64,000 nt of DNA from positions 1 to 64,000 of the forward strand of contig NW_027018026.1 in assembly GCF_032854445.1 (NCBI RefSeq). Direction: 5' to 3'. Position numbers and translations under genes: made by a program. The DNA comes from Liolophura sinensis (taxonomy: Eukaryota > Mollusca > Polyplacophora > Chitonida > Chitonidae). Positions 23,738 through 37,800 of the stretch are shown in pieces; positions within the stretch are counted from its first letter, which is position 1; the number at the start of each line of letters is the position of its first letter. The notes below the pieces were generated by a model. That model did no database searches, was not told the origin of the DNA, and worked only from the letters and a program-made list of their open reading frames with translations.

Positions 23738-26468
23738 AATTGAATGATCATTGATGTCATAATCACGTGCACAGCAACGGCTCTTACTCCATGGAAACCA
23801 GTTAAATTTGCAATTTTTCCACAGCTGCCGATGCTTGGCCCAATTCCGAATCTTTTGGCTCCTTATTCATGTGGGTCTGTGGTCAGTTGTACTTTTACAG
23901 CAGACTGTATCAAGTACCTTGTGTTTTTTATGTACAAATGGTCTGGTTTTTCTACACGTAGATAAAGACATTGACATTGTCTTGGACTTAGAAGTAAGAC
24001 AATTGCTGGGTGAGTTAAATGGGCTTGGCCCAAAGATTTCAGGTCTTCTGGGCTACCGAAGGGCACATAACATATAGTCAAAAGTTGAATATAGTAATGA
24101 CCAGTCGCGATTGTACAGAGTACAGTGTAGCCGATTTCAATTAACAAAAAGACCAGGCAAAAATGCAAAAGTGGAAAAACTGTTCCAGTGCTGCTGGTAA
24201 GAAGCTAATCCGACGTATTTTGTGACGAGAAATCGAATGGTGCAAACCGCGTTGCTCTCCGACCAATACTTTTGGCTGTAGCGACAATTGAATGATCATT
24301 GATGTCATAATCAAGTGCACAGCAACGGCTCTTACTCCATGAAAACCAGGGATATTTGCAATTTTTTAACAGCTGCCGATGCCTGGCCCAATTCCGCATC
24401 TTTTGACACCTTATAAATGTGGGTCAGTGTTTAGCTGTACTTTTTACTGTATCAAGTACCTTGTGTTTTTTATGTACAAATGGTCTGATTTTTCTACACG
24501 TAGACAAAGACATTGAGATTGTCTTGGACATAGAAGTAAGACAATTGCTGGGTGAGTTAAATGGGCTTGGCCCAAAGATTTCAGGTCTTCTGAGCTACCG
24601 AAGGGCACACAACTTATAGTCAAAAGTTGAATATAGTAATGACCAGTCGCGATTGTACAGAGTACAGTGTAGCCGGTTTCAATTAACAAAAAGACCAGGC
24701 AAAAATGCAAAAGTGGAAAAACTGTTCCAGTGCTACTAGTAAGAGGCTAATCCGACGTATTTTGTGACGAGAAATCGAATGGTGCAAACTGAGTTGCTCT
24801 CCGACCAATACTTTTGGCTGTAGTGACAATTGAATGATCATTTATGTCATAATCACGTGCACAGCAACGGCTCTTACTCCATGGAAACCAGGGAAATTTG
24901 CAATTTTTCAACAACTGCGGATACCTGGCTCAATTCCGCATCTTTTTGCACCTTATTCATGTGGGTCTGTGGTCAGTTGTACTTTTTACAGCAGACTGTA
25001 TCAAGTACCTTGTGTTTTTTATGTACAAATGGTGTGGTTTTTCTACACGTAGATAAAGACATTGAGATTGTCTTGCACTTAGAAGTAAGACAATTGCTGG
25101 GTGAGTTAAATGGGCTTGGCCCAAAGATTTCAGGTCTTCTGGGCTACCGAAAGGCACATAACATATAGTCAAAAGTTGAATATAGTAATGACCAGTCGCG
25201 ATTGTACAGAGTACAGTGTAGCCGGTTTCAAATAACAAAAAGGCCAGGCAAAAATTCAAAAGTGGAAAAACTGTTCCAGTGCTGCTGGTAAGAGGCTAAT
25301 CCGACGTATTTTGTGACGACAAATCGAATGGTGCAAACCGCGTTGCTCTCCGACCAATACTTTTGGCTGTAGCGACAATTGAATGATCATTGATGTCATA
25401 ATCAAGGGCACAGCAACGGCTCTTACTCCATGGAAACCAGGGATATTTGCAATTTTTTAACAGCTGCCGATGCCTGGCCCAATTCCGCATCTTTTGGCAC
25501 TTTATAAATGTGGGTCAGTGTTTAGCTGTACTTTTTACTGTATCAAGTACCTTGTGTTTTTTATGTACAAATGGTCTGATTTTTCTACACGTAGATAAAG
25601 ACATTGAGATTGTCTTGGACTTAGAAATAAGACAATTGCTGGGTGAGTTAAATGGGCTAGGCCCAAAGATTTCAGGTCTTCTGAGCTACCGAAGGGCACA
25701 CAACTTATAGTCAAAAGTTTAATATAGTAATGACCAGTCGCGATTGTACAGAGTACAGTGTAGCCGGTTTCAATTAACAAAAAGACCAGGCAAAAATGCA
25801 AAAGTGGAAAAAACTGTTCCAGTGCTACTAGTAAGAGGCTAATCCGACGTATTTTGTGACGAGAAATCGAATGGTGCAAACTGAGTTGCTCTCCGACCAA
25901 TACTTTTGGCTGTAGTGACAGTTGAATGATCATTTATGTCATAATCACGTGCACAGCAACGGCTCTTACTCCATGGAAACCAGGGAAATTTGCAATTTTT
26001 CAACAACTGCGGATACCTGGCTCAATTCCGCATCTTTTTGCACCTTATTCATGTGGGTCTGTGGTCAGTTGTACTTTTTACAGCAGACTGTATCAAGTAC
26101 CTTGTGTTTTTTATGTACAAATGGTGTGGTTTTTCTACACGTAGATAAAGACATTGAGATTGTCTTGCACTTAGAAGTAAGACAATTGCTGGGTGAGTTA
26201 AATGGGCTTAGCCCAAAGATTTGACGTCCTCTGGGCTACCGAAGGGCACATAACTTATAGTCAAAAGTTGAATATAGTAATGACCAGTCGCGATTGTACA
26301 GAGTACAGTGTAGCCGATTTCAATTAACAAAAAGACCAGGCAAAAATGCAAAAGTGGAAAAACTGTTCCAGTGCTGCTGGTAGGAGTCTAATCCGACGTA
26401 TTTTGTAATGAGAAATCGAATGGTGCAAACCGCGTTGCTCTCTGACCAATACTTTTGGCTATAGTGTC

Positions 26469-27156
26469 AATTGAATGATCATTTATGTCATAATCACGTG
26501 CACAGCAACGGCTCTTACTCCATGGAAACCAGGGAAATTTCCAATTTTTCAACAGCTGCCGATGCCTGACCCAATTCCGCATCTTTTGGCACCTTATAAA
26601 TGTGGGTGAATGTTTAGTTGTACTTTTTACAGCAGACTGTATCATGTACCTTGTGTTTTTTATGTACAAATGGTCTGGTTTTTCAACACGTAGATAAAGA
26701 CATTGAGATTGTCTTGGACTTAGAAGTAAGACAATTGCTGGGTGAGTTAAATGGGCTTGGACTTTTTACAGCAGACTGTATCAAGTACCTTGTGTTTTTT
26801 ATGTACAAATGGTCTGGTTTTTCTACACGTAGATAAAGACATTGAGATTGTCTTGCACTTAGAAGTAAGGCAATTGCTGGGTGAGTTAAATGGGCTTAGC
26901 CCAAAGATTTCAGGTCTTCTGGGCTGCCGAAGGGCACATAACTTATAGTCAAAAGTTGAATATAGTAATGACCAGTCGGGATTGTACAGAGTACAGTGTA
27001 GCCGGTTTCAATTAACAAAAAGACCAGGCAAAAATGCAAAAGTGGAAGAACTGTTCCAGTGCTACTAGTAAGAGGCTAATCCAACGTATTTTGTGACGAC
27101 AAATCGAATGGTGGAATCCGCGATGCTCTCCGAGCAATACTTTTGGCTGTAGCGAC
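26469..27156 (+). repeat. Long unit, three-part mosaic
   Basis: The left part resembles type F (TGTCAATTG, CTGACCCAATT, GTGAATGTTTAG) but also carries GAAATTTCCAATTTTTC, which is otherwise seen at 40460 and 42246. From about 26640 it follows type G, with ATCATGTACC and the 139-bp duplication (second copy from 26761). The F to G switch lies between about 26616 and 26644. It has lost the TCTACACG match at 26693 (TTTCAACACG). Confidence 0.8.
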
Positions 27157-27706
27157 AATTCAATGGTCATTGATGTCATAATCACGTGCGCAGCAACGGC
27201 TCTTACTCCATGGAAACCAGGGATATTTGCAATTTTTTAACAGTTGCCGATGCCTGACCCAATTCCGCATCTTTTGGCACCTTATTCATGTGGGTGAATG
27301 TTTAGTTGTACTTTTTACAGCAGACTGTATCAAGTACCTTGTGTTTTTTATGTACAAATGGTGTGGTTTTTCTACACGTAGATAAAGACATTGAGACTGT
27401 CTTGCACTTAGAAGTAAGACTATTGCTGGGTGAGTAAAATGGGCTTGGCCCAAAGATTTGACGTCTTCTGGGCTACCGAAGGGCACATAACTTATAGTCA
27501 AAAGTTGGATATAGTAATGACCTGTCGCGATTGTACAGAGTACAGTGTAGCCGATTTCAATTAACAAAAAGACCAGGTAAAAATGCAAAAGTGAAAAAAA
27601 CTGTTCCAGTGCTGCTGTTAAGAGGCTAATCCGACGTATTTTGTGACGAGAAATCGAATGGTGCACACCGCGTTGCTCTCCGACCTAAACTTTTGGGTGT
27701 AGTGAC
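27157..27706 (+). repeat. Unit with a head like the distant unit at 5112
   Basis: Sequence from about 27097 to 27240 shares rare variants with about 5052-5205: GACGACAAATCG, GGTGGAATCCGCGATG, CTCCGAGCAATAC, CAATTCAATGGTCATTG and GTGCGCAGC. The rest is type F (CTGACCC, GTGAATGTTTAG, GACTATTGC). The two places are 22 kb apart, so this looks like a short conversion tract or the remains of an older shared order. Confidence 0.7.
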
Positions 27707-28394
27707 AATTGAATGATCATTTATGTCATAATCACGTGCCCAGCAACGGCTCTTACTCCATGGAAACCAGGGAAATTTGCAATTTTTCAACAGCTGCCGA
27801 TGCCTGGCTCAATTCCGCATCTTTTGGCACCTTATAAATGTGGGTCAGTGTTTAGTTGTACTTTTTACAGCAGACTGTATCATGTACCTTGTGTTTTTTA
27901 TGTACAAATGGTCTGGTTTTTCTACACGTAGATAAAGACATTGAGATTGTCTTGGACTTAGAAGTAAGACAATTGCTGGGTGAGTTAAATGGGCTTGGAC
28001 TTTTTACAGCAGACTGTATCAAGTACCTTGTGTTTTTTATGTACAAATGGTCTGGTTTTTCTACACGTAGATAAAGACATTGAGATTGTCTTGCACTTAG
28101 AAGTAAGACAATTGCTGGGTGAGTTAAATGGGCTTAGCCCAAAGATTTCAGGTCTTCTGGGCTACCGAAGGGCACATAACTTATAGTCAAAAGTTGAATA
28201 TAGTAATGACCAGTCGGGATTGTACAGAGTACAGTGTAGCCGGTTTCAATTAACAAAAAGACCAGGCAAAAATGCAAAAGTGGAAGAACTGTTCCAGTGC
28301 TACTAGTAAGAGGCTAATCCAACGTATTTTGTGACGAGAAATCGAATGGTGCAATCCGCGTTGCTCCCCAACCAATACTTTTGGCTGTAGCGAC
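27707..28394 (+). repeat. Long unit (688 bp) with 139-bp internal duplication
   Basis: The second copy of the 139-bp segment starts at 27999. The unit has the G-type head (preceded by GACCTAAACTTTTGGG) and ATCATGTACC in the first copy, like the long units at 8944, 12370, 19623 and 23050. Confidence 0.95.
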
Positions 28395-29091
28395 AATTGA
28401 ATGATCATTTATGTCATAATCACGTGCGTAGCAACGGCTCTTACTCCATGGAAACCAGGGAAATTTGCAATTTGTCAACAGCTGCCGATGCCTGGCTCAA
28501 TTCCGAATCTTTTGGCACCTTACTTAAGTGGGTCAGTGTTCAGTTGTACTTTTTACAGCAGACTGTATCAAGTACCTTGTGTTTTTCATGTACAAATGGT
28601 CTGGTTTTTCTACACGTAGATAAAGACATTGAGATTGTCTTCGACTTAGAAGTAAGGCAATTGCTGGGTGAGTTAAATGGGCTTAGCCCAAAGATTTCAG
28701 GTCTTCTGGGCTACCGAAGGGCACATAACTTATAGCCAAAAGTTGAATATGGTAATGACCAGTCGCGATTGTACAGAGTACAGTGTAGCCGATTTCAATT
28801 AACAAAAAGACCAGGCAAAATTGCAAAAGTGGAAAAACTGTTCCAGTGCTGCTGGTAAGAGGCTAATCCGATGTATTTTGTGACGAGAAATCGAATGGTG
28901 CAAACCGCGTTGCTCTCCGACCAATACTTGTGGCTGTAGCGACAATTCAATGATCATTTATGTCATAATCACGTGCCCAGCAACGGCTCTTACTCCATGG
29001 AAACCAGGGATATTTGCAATTTTTAAACAGCTGCCGATGCCTGGCCCAATTCCGCATCTTTTGGCACCTTATAAATGTGGGTGAGTGTTTA

Positions 29092-32000
29092 GTTGTACTT
29101 TTTACAGCAGACTGTATCAAGTACCTTGTGTTTTTTATGTACAAATGGTCTGGTTTTTCTACACGTAGATAAAGACATTGAGATTGTCTTGGACTTAGAA
29201 GTAAGACAATTGCTGGGTGAGTTAAATGGGCTTGGCCCAAAGATTTGACGTCTTCTGGGCTACCGAAGGGCAGATAACTTATAGTCAAAAGTTGAATATA
29301 GTAATGACCAGTCGCCATTGTACAGAGTACAGTGTAGCCGGTTTCAATTAACAAAAAGACCAGGCAAAAATGCAAAAGTGGAAAAACTGTTCCAGTGCTA
29401 CTAGTAAGAGGCTAATCCGACGTATTTTGTGACGAGAAATCGAATGGTGCAAACCGCGTTGCTCTCCGACCAATACTTTTGGCTGTAGTGACAATTGAAT
29501 GATCATTTATGTCATAATCACGTGCCCAGCAACGCCTCTTACTCCATGGAAACCAGGGATATTTGCAATTTTTTAACAGCTGCCGATGCCTGGCCCAATT
29601 CCGCATCTTTTGGCACCTTATAAATGTGGGTCAGTGTTTAGTTGTACTTTTTACAGCAGACTGTATCAAGTACCTTGTGTTTTTTATGTACAAATGGTCT
29701 GGTTTTTCTACACGTAGATAAAGACATTGAGATTGTCTTGGACTTAGAAGTAAGGCAATTGCTGGGTGAGTTAAATGGGCTTAGCCCAAAGATTTGACGT
29801 CTTCTGGGCTACCGAAGGGCACATAACTTATAGTCAAAAGTTGAATATAGTAATGACCAGTCGCGATTGTACAGAGTACAGTGTAGCCGGTTTCAATTAA
29901 CAAAAAGACCAGGCAAAAATGCAAAAGTGGAAAAACTGTTCCAGTGCTACTAGTAAGAGGCTAATCCGACGTATTTTGTGACGAGAAATCGAATTGTGCA
30001 ATTCGCGTTGCTCTCCGACCAATACTTTTGGCTGTAGCGACAATTGAATGATCATTGATGCCATAATCACGTGCGTAGCAACGGCTCTTACTCCATGGAA
30101 ACCAGGGAAATTTGCAATTTGTCAACAGCTGCCGATGCCTGGCTCAATTCCGAATCTTTTGGCACCTTACTTAAGTGGGTCAGTGTTCAGTTGTACTTTT
30201 TACAGCAGACTGTATCAAGTACCTTGTGTTTTTCACGTACAAATGGTCTGGTTTTTCTACACGTAGATAAAGACATTGAGATTGTCTTGCACTTAGAAGT
30301 AAGGCAATTGCTGGGTGAGTTAAATGGGCTTAGCCCAAAGACTGGGCTACCGAAGGGCACATAACTTATAGTCAAAAGTTGAATATAGTAATGACTAGTC
30401 GCGATTGTACAGAGTACAGTGTAGCCGATTTCAATTAACAAAAAGACCAGGAAAAAATGCAAAAGTGGAAAAACTGTTCCAGTGCTGCTGGTAAGAGGCT
30501 AATCCGACGTATTTTGTGACGAGAAATCGAATGGTGCAAACCGCGTTGCTCTCCGACCAATACTTTTGGCTGTAGCGACAATTCAATGATCATTGATGTC
30601 ATAATCACGTGCCCAGCAACGGCTCTTACTCCATGGAAACCAGGGATATTTGCAATTTTTTAACAGCTGCCGATGCCTGGCCCAATTTTGCATCTTTTGG
30701 CACCTTATAAATGTGGGTGAGTGTTTAGTTGTACTTTTTACAGCAGACTGTATCAAGTACCTTGTGTTTTTTTTGTACAAATGGTCTGGTTTTTCTACAC
30801 GTAGATAAAGACATTGAGATTGTCTTGGACTTAGAAGTAAGACAATTGCTGGGTGAGTTAAATTTGCTTGGCCCAAAGATTTGACGTCTTCTGGGCTACC
30901 GAAGGGCACATAACTTATAGTCAAAAGTTGAATATAGTAATGACCAGTCGAGATTGTACAGAGTACAGTGTAGCCGGTTTCAATTAACAAAAAGACCAGG
31001 TAAAAATGCAAAAGTGGAAAAACTGTTCCAGTGCTACTAGTAAGAGGCTAATCCGACGTATTTTGTGACGAGAAATCGAATGGTGCCAACTGCGTTGCTC
31101 TCCGACCAATACTTTTGCCTGTAGTGACAATTGAATGATCATTGATGTCATAATCACGTGCACAGCAACGGCTCTTACTCCATGGAAACCAGGGAAATTT
31201 GCAATTTTTCAACAGCTGCTGATGCCTGGCTCAATTCCGCATCTTTTGGCACCTTACTGAAGTGGGTCAGTGTTCAGTTGTACTTTTTACAGCAGACTGT
31301 ATCAAGTACCTTGTGTTTTTTATGTACAAATGGTCTGGTTTTTCTACACGTAGATAAAGACATTGAGATTGTCTTGGACTTAGAAGTAAGACAATTGCTG
31401 GGTGAGTTAAATGGGCTTGGCCCAAAGATTTGACGTCTTCTGGGCTACCGAAGGGCACATAACTTATAGTCAAAAGTTGAATATAGTAATGACCAGTCGC
31501 CATTGTACAGAGTACAGTGTAGCCGGTTTCAATTAACAAAAAGACCAGGCAAAAATGCAAAAGTGGAAAAACTGTTCCAGTGCTACTAGTAAGAGGCTAA
31601 TCCGACGTATTTTGTGACGAGAAATCGAATGGTGCAAACCGCGTTGCTCTCCGACCAATACTTTTGGCTGTAGTGACAATTGAATGATCATTTATGTCAT
31701 AATCACGTGCCCAGCAACGCCTCTTACTCCATGGAAACCAGGGATATTTGCAATTTTTTAACAGCTGCCGATGCCTGGCCCAATTCCGCATCTTTTGGCA
31801 CCTTATAAATGTGGGTCAGTGTTTAGTTGTACTTTTTACAGCAGACTGTATCAAGTACCTTGTGTTTTTTATGTACAAATGGTCTGGTTTTTCTACACGT
31901 AGATAAAGACATTGAGATTGTCTTGGACTTAGAAGTAAGGCAATTGCTGGGTGAGTTAAATGGGCTTAGCCCAAAGATTTGACGTCTTCTGGGCTACCGA

Positions 32001-33530
32001 AGGGCACATAACTTATAGTCAAAAGTTGAATATAGTAATGACCAGTCGCGATTGTACAGAGTACAGTGTAGCCGGTTTCAATTAACAAAAAGACCAGGCA
32101 AAAATGCAAAAGTGGAAAAACTGTTCCAGTGCTACTAGTAAGAGGCTAATCCGACGTATTTTGTGACGAGAAATCGAATTGTGCAATTCGCGTTGCTCTC
32201 CGACCAATACTTTTGGCTGTAGCGACAATTGAATGATCATTGATGCCATAATCACGTGCGTAGCAACGGCTCTTACTCCATGGAAACCAGGGAAATTTGC
32301 AATTTGTCAACAGCTGCCGATGCCTGGCTCAATTCCGAATCTTTTGGCACCTTACTTAAGTGGGTCAGTGTTCAGTTGTACTTTTTACAGCAGACTGTAT
32401 CAAGTACCTTGTGTTTTTCACGTACAAATGGTCTGGTTTTTCTACACGTAGATAAAGACATTGAGATTGTCTTGCACTTAGAAGTAAGGCAATTGCTGGG
32501 TGAGTTAAATGGGCTTAGCCCAAAGATTTCAGGTCTTCTGGGCTACCGAAGGGCACATAACTTATAGTCAAAAGTTGAATATAGTAATGACTAGTCGCGA
32601 TTGTACAGAGTACAGTGTAGCCGATTTCAATTAACAAAAAGACCAGGAAAAAATGCAAAAGTGGAAAAACTGTTCCAGTGCTGCTGGTAAGAGGCTAATC
32701 CGACGTATTTTGTGACGAGAAATCGAATGGTGCAAACCGCGTTGCTCTCCGACCAATACTTTTGGCTGTAGCGACAATTCAATGATCATTGATGTCATAA
32801 TCACGTGCCCAGCAACGGCTCTTACTCCATGGAATCCATCGATATTTGCAATTTTTTAACAGCTGCCGATGCCTGGCCCAATTTTGCATCTTTTGGCACC
32901 TTATAAATGTGGGTGAGTGTTTAGTTGTACTTTTTACAGCAGACTGTATCAAGTACCTTGTGTTTTTTTTGTACAAATGGTCTGGTTTTTCTACACGTAG
33001 ATAAAGACATTGAGATTGTCTTGGACTTAGAAGTAAGACAATTGCTGGGTGAGTTAAATGGGCTTGGCCCAAAGATTTGACGTCTTCTGGGCTACCGAAG
33101 GGCACATAACTTATAGTCAAAAGTTGAATATAGTAATGACCAGTCGAGATTGTACAGAGTACAGTGTAGCCGGTTTCAATTAACAAAAAGACCAGGTAAA
33201 AATGCAAAAGTGGAAAAACTGTTCCAGTGCTACTAGTAAGAGGCTAATCCGACGTATTTTGTGACGAGAAATCGAATGGTGCCAACTGCGTTGCTCTCCG
33301 ACCAATACTTTTGCCTGTAGTGACAATTGAATGATCATTGATGTCATAATCACGTGCACAGCAACGGCTCTTACTCCATGGAAACCAGGGAAATTTGCAA
33401 TTTTTCAACAGCTGCTGATGCCTGGCTCAATTCCGCATCTTTTGGCACCTTACTGAAGTGGGTCAGTGTTCAGTTGTACTTTTTACAGCAGACTGTATCA
33501 AGTACCTTGTGTTTTTTATGTACAAATGGT
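29092..33530 (+). repeat. Four-unit higher-order repeat, two tandem copies
   Basis: Units 29493, 30042, 30580 and 31129 match 31678, 32227, 32776 and 33325. The offset is 2185 bp for the first two and 2196 bp for the last two, because the unit at 30042 has lost 11 bp. Shared private variants include AACGCCTC, GTGCAATTCGCG, CAATTTTGCATC, TTTTTTTTGTAC and GCTGCTGATGCC. Matching begins inside the unit at 28944 (about 29092) and ends at CTGG against GTGG near 33530. Confidence 0.87.
30042..30579 (+). repeat. 538-bp unit with 11-bp deletion
   Basis: Near 30340 the sequence reads CCCAAAGACTGGGCTACC where the sister unit at 32227 has the longer form containing TTTCAGGTCTT. The loss is absent from its four-unit-repeat sister, so it happened after that duplication. 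Confidence 0.88.
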
Positions 33531-35629
33531 GTGGTTTTTCTACACGTAGATAAAGACATTGAGATTGTCTTGGACTTAGAAGTAAGACAATTGCTGGGTG
33601 AGTTAAATGGGCTTAGCCCAAAGATTTGACGTCTTCTGGGCTACCGAAGGGCACATAACTTATAGTCGAAAGTTGAATATAGTAATGACCAGTCGCGATT
33701 GTACAGAGTACAGTGTAGCCGATTTCAATTAACAAAAAGACCAGGTAAAAATGGAAAAGTGGAAAAACTGTTCCAATGCTGCTGGTAAGAGGCTAATCCG
33801 ATGTATTTTGTGACGAGAATCGAATGGTGCAAACCGCGTTGCTCTCCGACCAATACTTTTGGCTGTAGTGACAATTGAATGATCATTTATGTCATAATCA
33901 CGTGCCCAGCAACGGCTCTTACTCCATGGAAACCAGGGAAATTTGCAATTTTTCAACAGCTGCCGATGCCTGGCTCAATTCCGAATGTTTTGGCACCTTA
34001 CTGAAGTGGGTCAGTGTTCAGTTGTACTTTTTACAGCAGACTGTATCAAGTACCTTGTGTTTTTTATGTACAAATGGAGTGGTTTTTCTACACGTAGATA
34101 AAGACATTGAGATTGTCTTGCACTTAGAAGTAAGGCAATTGCTGGGTGAGTTAAATGGGCTTAGCCCAAAGATTTCAGGTCTTCTGGGCTACCGAAGGGC
34201 ACATAACTTATAATCAAAAGTTGAATATAGTAATGACCAGTCGCGATTGTACAGAGTACAGTGTAGCCGATTTCAATTAACAAAAAGACCAGGCAAAAAT
34301 GCAAAAGTGGAAAAACTGTTCCAGTGCTGCTGGTAAGAGGCTAATCCGACGTATTTTGTGACGAGAAATCGAATGGTGCAAAACCGCGTTGCTCTCCGAC
34401 CAATACTTTTGGCTGTAGCGACAATTCAATGATCAATTATGTCATAATCACGTGCCCAGCAACGGATCTTACCTCCATGGGAAACCAGGGATATTTGCAA
34501 TTTTTTAAACAGCTGCCGATGCCTGGCCCCAATTCCGCATCTTTTGGCACCTTATAAATGTGGGTGAGTGTTTAGTTGTACTTTTTACAGCAGACTGTAT
34601 CAAGTACCTTGTGTTTTTTATGTACAAATGGTCTGGTTTTTCTACACGTAGATAAAGACATTGAGATTGTCTTGGACTTAGAAGTAAGACAATTGCTGGG
34701 TGAGTTAAATGGGCTTGGCCCAAAGATTTCAGGTCTTCTGGGCTACCGAAGGGCACATAACTTATAGTCCAAAAGTTGAATATAGTAATGACCAGTTGCG
34801 ATTGTACAGAGTACAGTGTAGCCGATTTCAATTAACAAAAAGACCAGGTAAAATTCCAAAAGTGGAAAATTTGTTCCAGTGCTGCTGGTAAGAGGCTAAT
34901 CCGACGTATTTTGTGACGAGAAATCGAATTGTGCAAACCGCGTTGCTCTCCGACCAATACTTTTGGCTGTAGTGACAATTGAATGATCATTGATGCCATA
35001 ATCACGTGCGTAGCAACGGCTCTTACTACATGGAAACCAGGGAAATTTGCAATTTGTCAACAGCTGCCGATGCCTGGCTCAATTCCGAATCTTTTGGCAC
35101 CTTACTGAAGTGGGTCAGTGTTTAGTTGTACTTTTTACAGCACACTGTATCAAGTACCTTGTGTTTTTCATGTACAAATGGTGTGGTTTTACTACACGTA
35201 GATAAAGACATTGAGATTGTCTTGGACTTAGAAGTAAGACAATTGCTGGGTGAGTTAAATGGGCTTAGCTCAAAGATTTTTAGGTCTTCTGGGCTACCGA
35301 AGGGCACATAACTTATAGTCAAAAGTTGAATATAGTAATGACCAGTCGCGATGGTACATAGTACAGTGTAGCCGATTTCAATTAACAAAAAGACCAGGCA
35401 AAAATGCAAAATTGGAAAAACTGTTCCAGTGCTGCTGGTAAGAAGCTAATCCGACGTATTTTGTGACGAGAAATCGAATGGTGCAAACCGCGTTGCTCTC
35501 ACGACTAATACTTTTGCCTGTAGTGACAATTCAATGATCATTTATGTCATAATCACGTGCCCAGCAACGGCTCTTACTCCATGGAAACCAGGGATATTTG
35601 CAATTATTTCAACAGCTGCCGATGCCTGG

Positions 35630-37800
35630 CTCAATTCCGAATCTTTTGGCACCTTACTTAAGTGGGTCAGTGTTCAGTTGTACTTTTTACAGCAGACTGT
35701 ATCAAGTACCTTGTGTTTTTCACACGCAAATGGTGTGGTTTTTTCTACACGTAGATAAAGACATTGAGATTGTCTTGCACTTAGAAGTAAGGCAATTGCT
35801 GGGTGAGTTAAATGGGCTTAGCCAAAGATTTCAGGTCTTCTGGGCTACCGAAGGGCACATAACTTATAGTCAAAAGTTGAATATAGTAATGACCAGTCGC
35901 GATTGTACAGAGTACAGTGTAGCCGATTTCAATTAACAAAAAGACCAGGCAAAAATGCAAAAGTGGAAAAACTGTTCCAGTGCTGCTGGTAAGAGGCTAA
36001 TTCGACGTATTTTGTGACGAGAAATCGAATGGTGCAAACCGCGTTGCTCTCCGACCAATACTTTTGGCTGTAGCGACAATTCAATGATCATTTATGTCAT
36101 AATCACGTGCCCAGCAACGGCTCTTACTCCATGGAATCCATCGATATTTGCAATTTTTTAACAGCTGCCGATGCCTGGCCCAATTCCGCATCTTTTGGCA
36201 CCTTATAAATGTGGGTCAGTGTTTAGTTGTACTTTTTTACAGCAGACTGTATCAAGTACCTTGTGTTTTTTATGTACAAATGGTGTGGTTTTTCTACACG
36301 TAGATAAAGACATTGAGATTGTCTTCGACTTAGAAGTAAGACAATTGCTGGGTGAGTTAAATGGGCTTGGCCCAAAGATTTCAGATCTTCTGGGCTACCG
36401 AAGGGCACATAACTTATAGTCAAAAGTTGAATATAGTAATGACCAGTCGCGATTGTACAGAGTACAGTGTAGCCGGTTTCAATAACCAAAAAGACCAGGC
36501 AAAAATGCAAAAGTGGAAAAACTGTTCCAGTGCTACTAGTAAGAGGCTAATCCGACGTATTTTGTGACGAGAAATCGAATGGTGCAATCCGCGTTGCTCT
36601 CCGACCAATACTTTTGGCTGTAGCGACAATTGAATGATCATTGATGCCATAATCACGTGCGTAGCAACGGCTCTTACTCCATGGAAACCAGGGAAATTTG
36701 CAATTTGTCAACAGCTGCCGATGCCTGGCTCAATTCCGAATCTTTTGGCACCTTATTGAAGTGGGTCAGTGTTCAGTTGTACTTTTTACAGCAGACTGTA
36801 TCAAGTACCTTGTGTTTTTCCACACGCAAATGGTGTGGTTTTTCTACACGTAGATAAAGACATTGAGATTGTCTTGCACTTAGAAGTAAGGCAATTGCTG
36901 GGTGAGTTAAATGGGCTTAGCCCAAAGATTTCAGGTCTTCTGGGCTACCGAAGGGCACATAACTTATAGTCAAAAGTTGAATATAGTAATGACCAGTCGC
37001 GATTGTACAGAGTACAGTGTAGCCGATTTCAATTAACAAAAAGACCAGGCAAAAATGCAAAAGTGGAAAAACTGTTCCAGTGCTGCTGGTAAGAGACTAA
37101 TCCGACGTATTTTGTGACGAGAAATCGAATGGTGCAAACCGCGTTGCTCTCCGACCAATACTTTTGGCTGTAGCGACAATTCAATGATCATTTATGTCAT
37201 AATCACGTGCCCAGCAACGGCTCTTACTCCATGGAATCCATCGATATTTGCAATTTTTTAACAGCTGCCGATGCCTGGCCCAATTCCGCATCTTTTGGCA
37301 CCTTATAAATGTGGGTCAGTGTTTAGTTGTACTTTTTACAGCAGACTGTATCAAGTACCTTGTGTTTTTTATGTACAAATGGTCTGGTTTTTCTACACGT
37401 AGATAAAGACATTGAGATTGTCTTCGACTTAGAAGTAAGACAATTGCTGGGTGAGTTAAATGGGCTTGGCCCAAAGATTTCAGGTCTTCTGGGCTACCGA
37501 AGGGCACATAACTTATAGTCAAAAGTTGAATATAGTAATGACCAGTCGCGATTGTACAGAGTACAGTGTAGCCGGTTTCAATAACCAAAAAGACCAGGCA
37601 AAAATGCAAAAGTGGAAAAACTGTTCCAGTGCTACTAGTAAGAGGCTAATCCGACGTATTTTGTGACGAGAAATCGAATGGTGCAATCCGCGTTGCTCTC
37701 CGACCAATACTTTTGGCTGTAGCGACAATTGAATGATCATTGATGCCATAATCACGTGCGTAGCAACGGCTCTTACTCCATGGAAACCAGGGAAATTTGC
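35630..37800 (+). repeat. Dimeric higher-order repeat, two copies, period 1.10 kb
   Basis: About 35630-36700 matches about 36730-37800. Shared private variants are TTCCACACGCAAATGG (or TTCACACGCAAATGG in 35528), GGAATCCATCGATATTTG at 36131 and 37231, GTCTTCGACTTAG, and CAATAACCAAAAAGACC at 36480 and 37580. The right edge is where 37727 has CAATTTTTCAAC against CAATTTGTCAAC. Confidence 0.82.

Larger units (their letters stand above)
23738..29492 (+). repeat. Satellite segment, mosaic units
   Basis: Ten units start at 23738 (J-like), 24286, 24828, 25377, 25920, 26469 (long), 27157, 27707 (long), 28395 (H-like, as 9632) and 28944 (I-like, as 10181). Units 24286 and 25377 are the last ones to the right with the 7-bp deletion. 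The order J, D, E-like, D, E-like, then long units differs from the parent block, so local deletions and exchanges have reshuffled the types. Confidence 0.85.
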
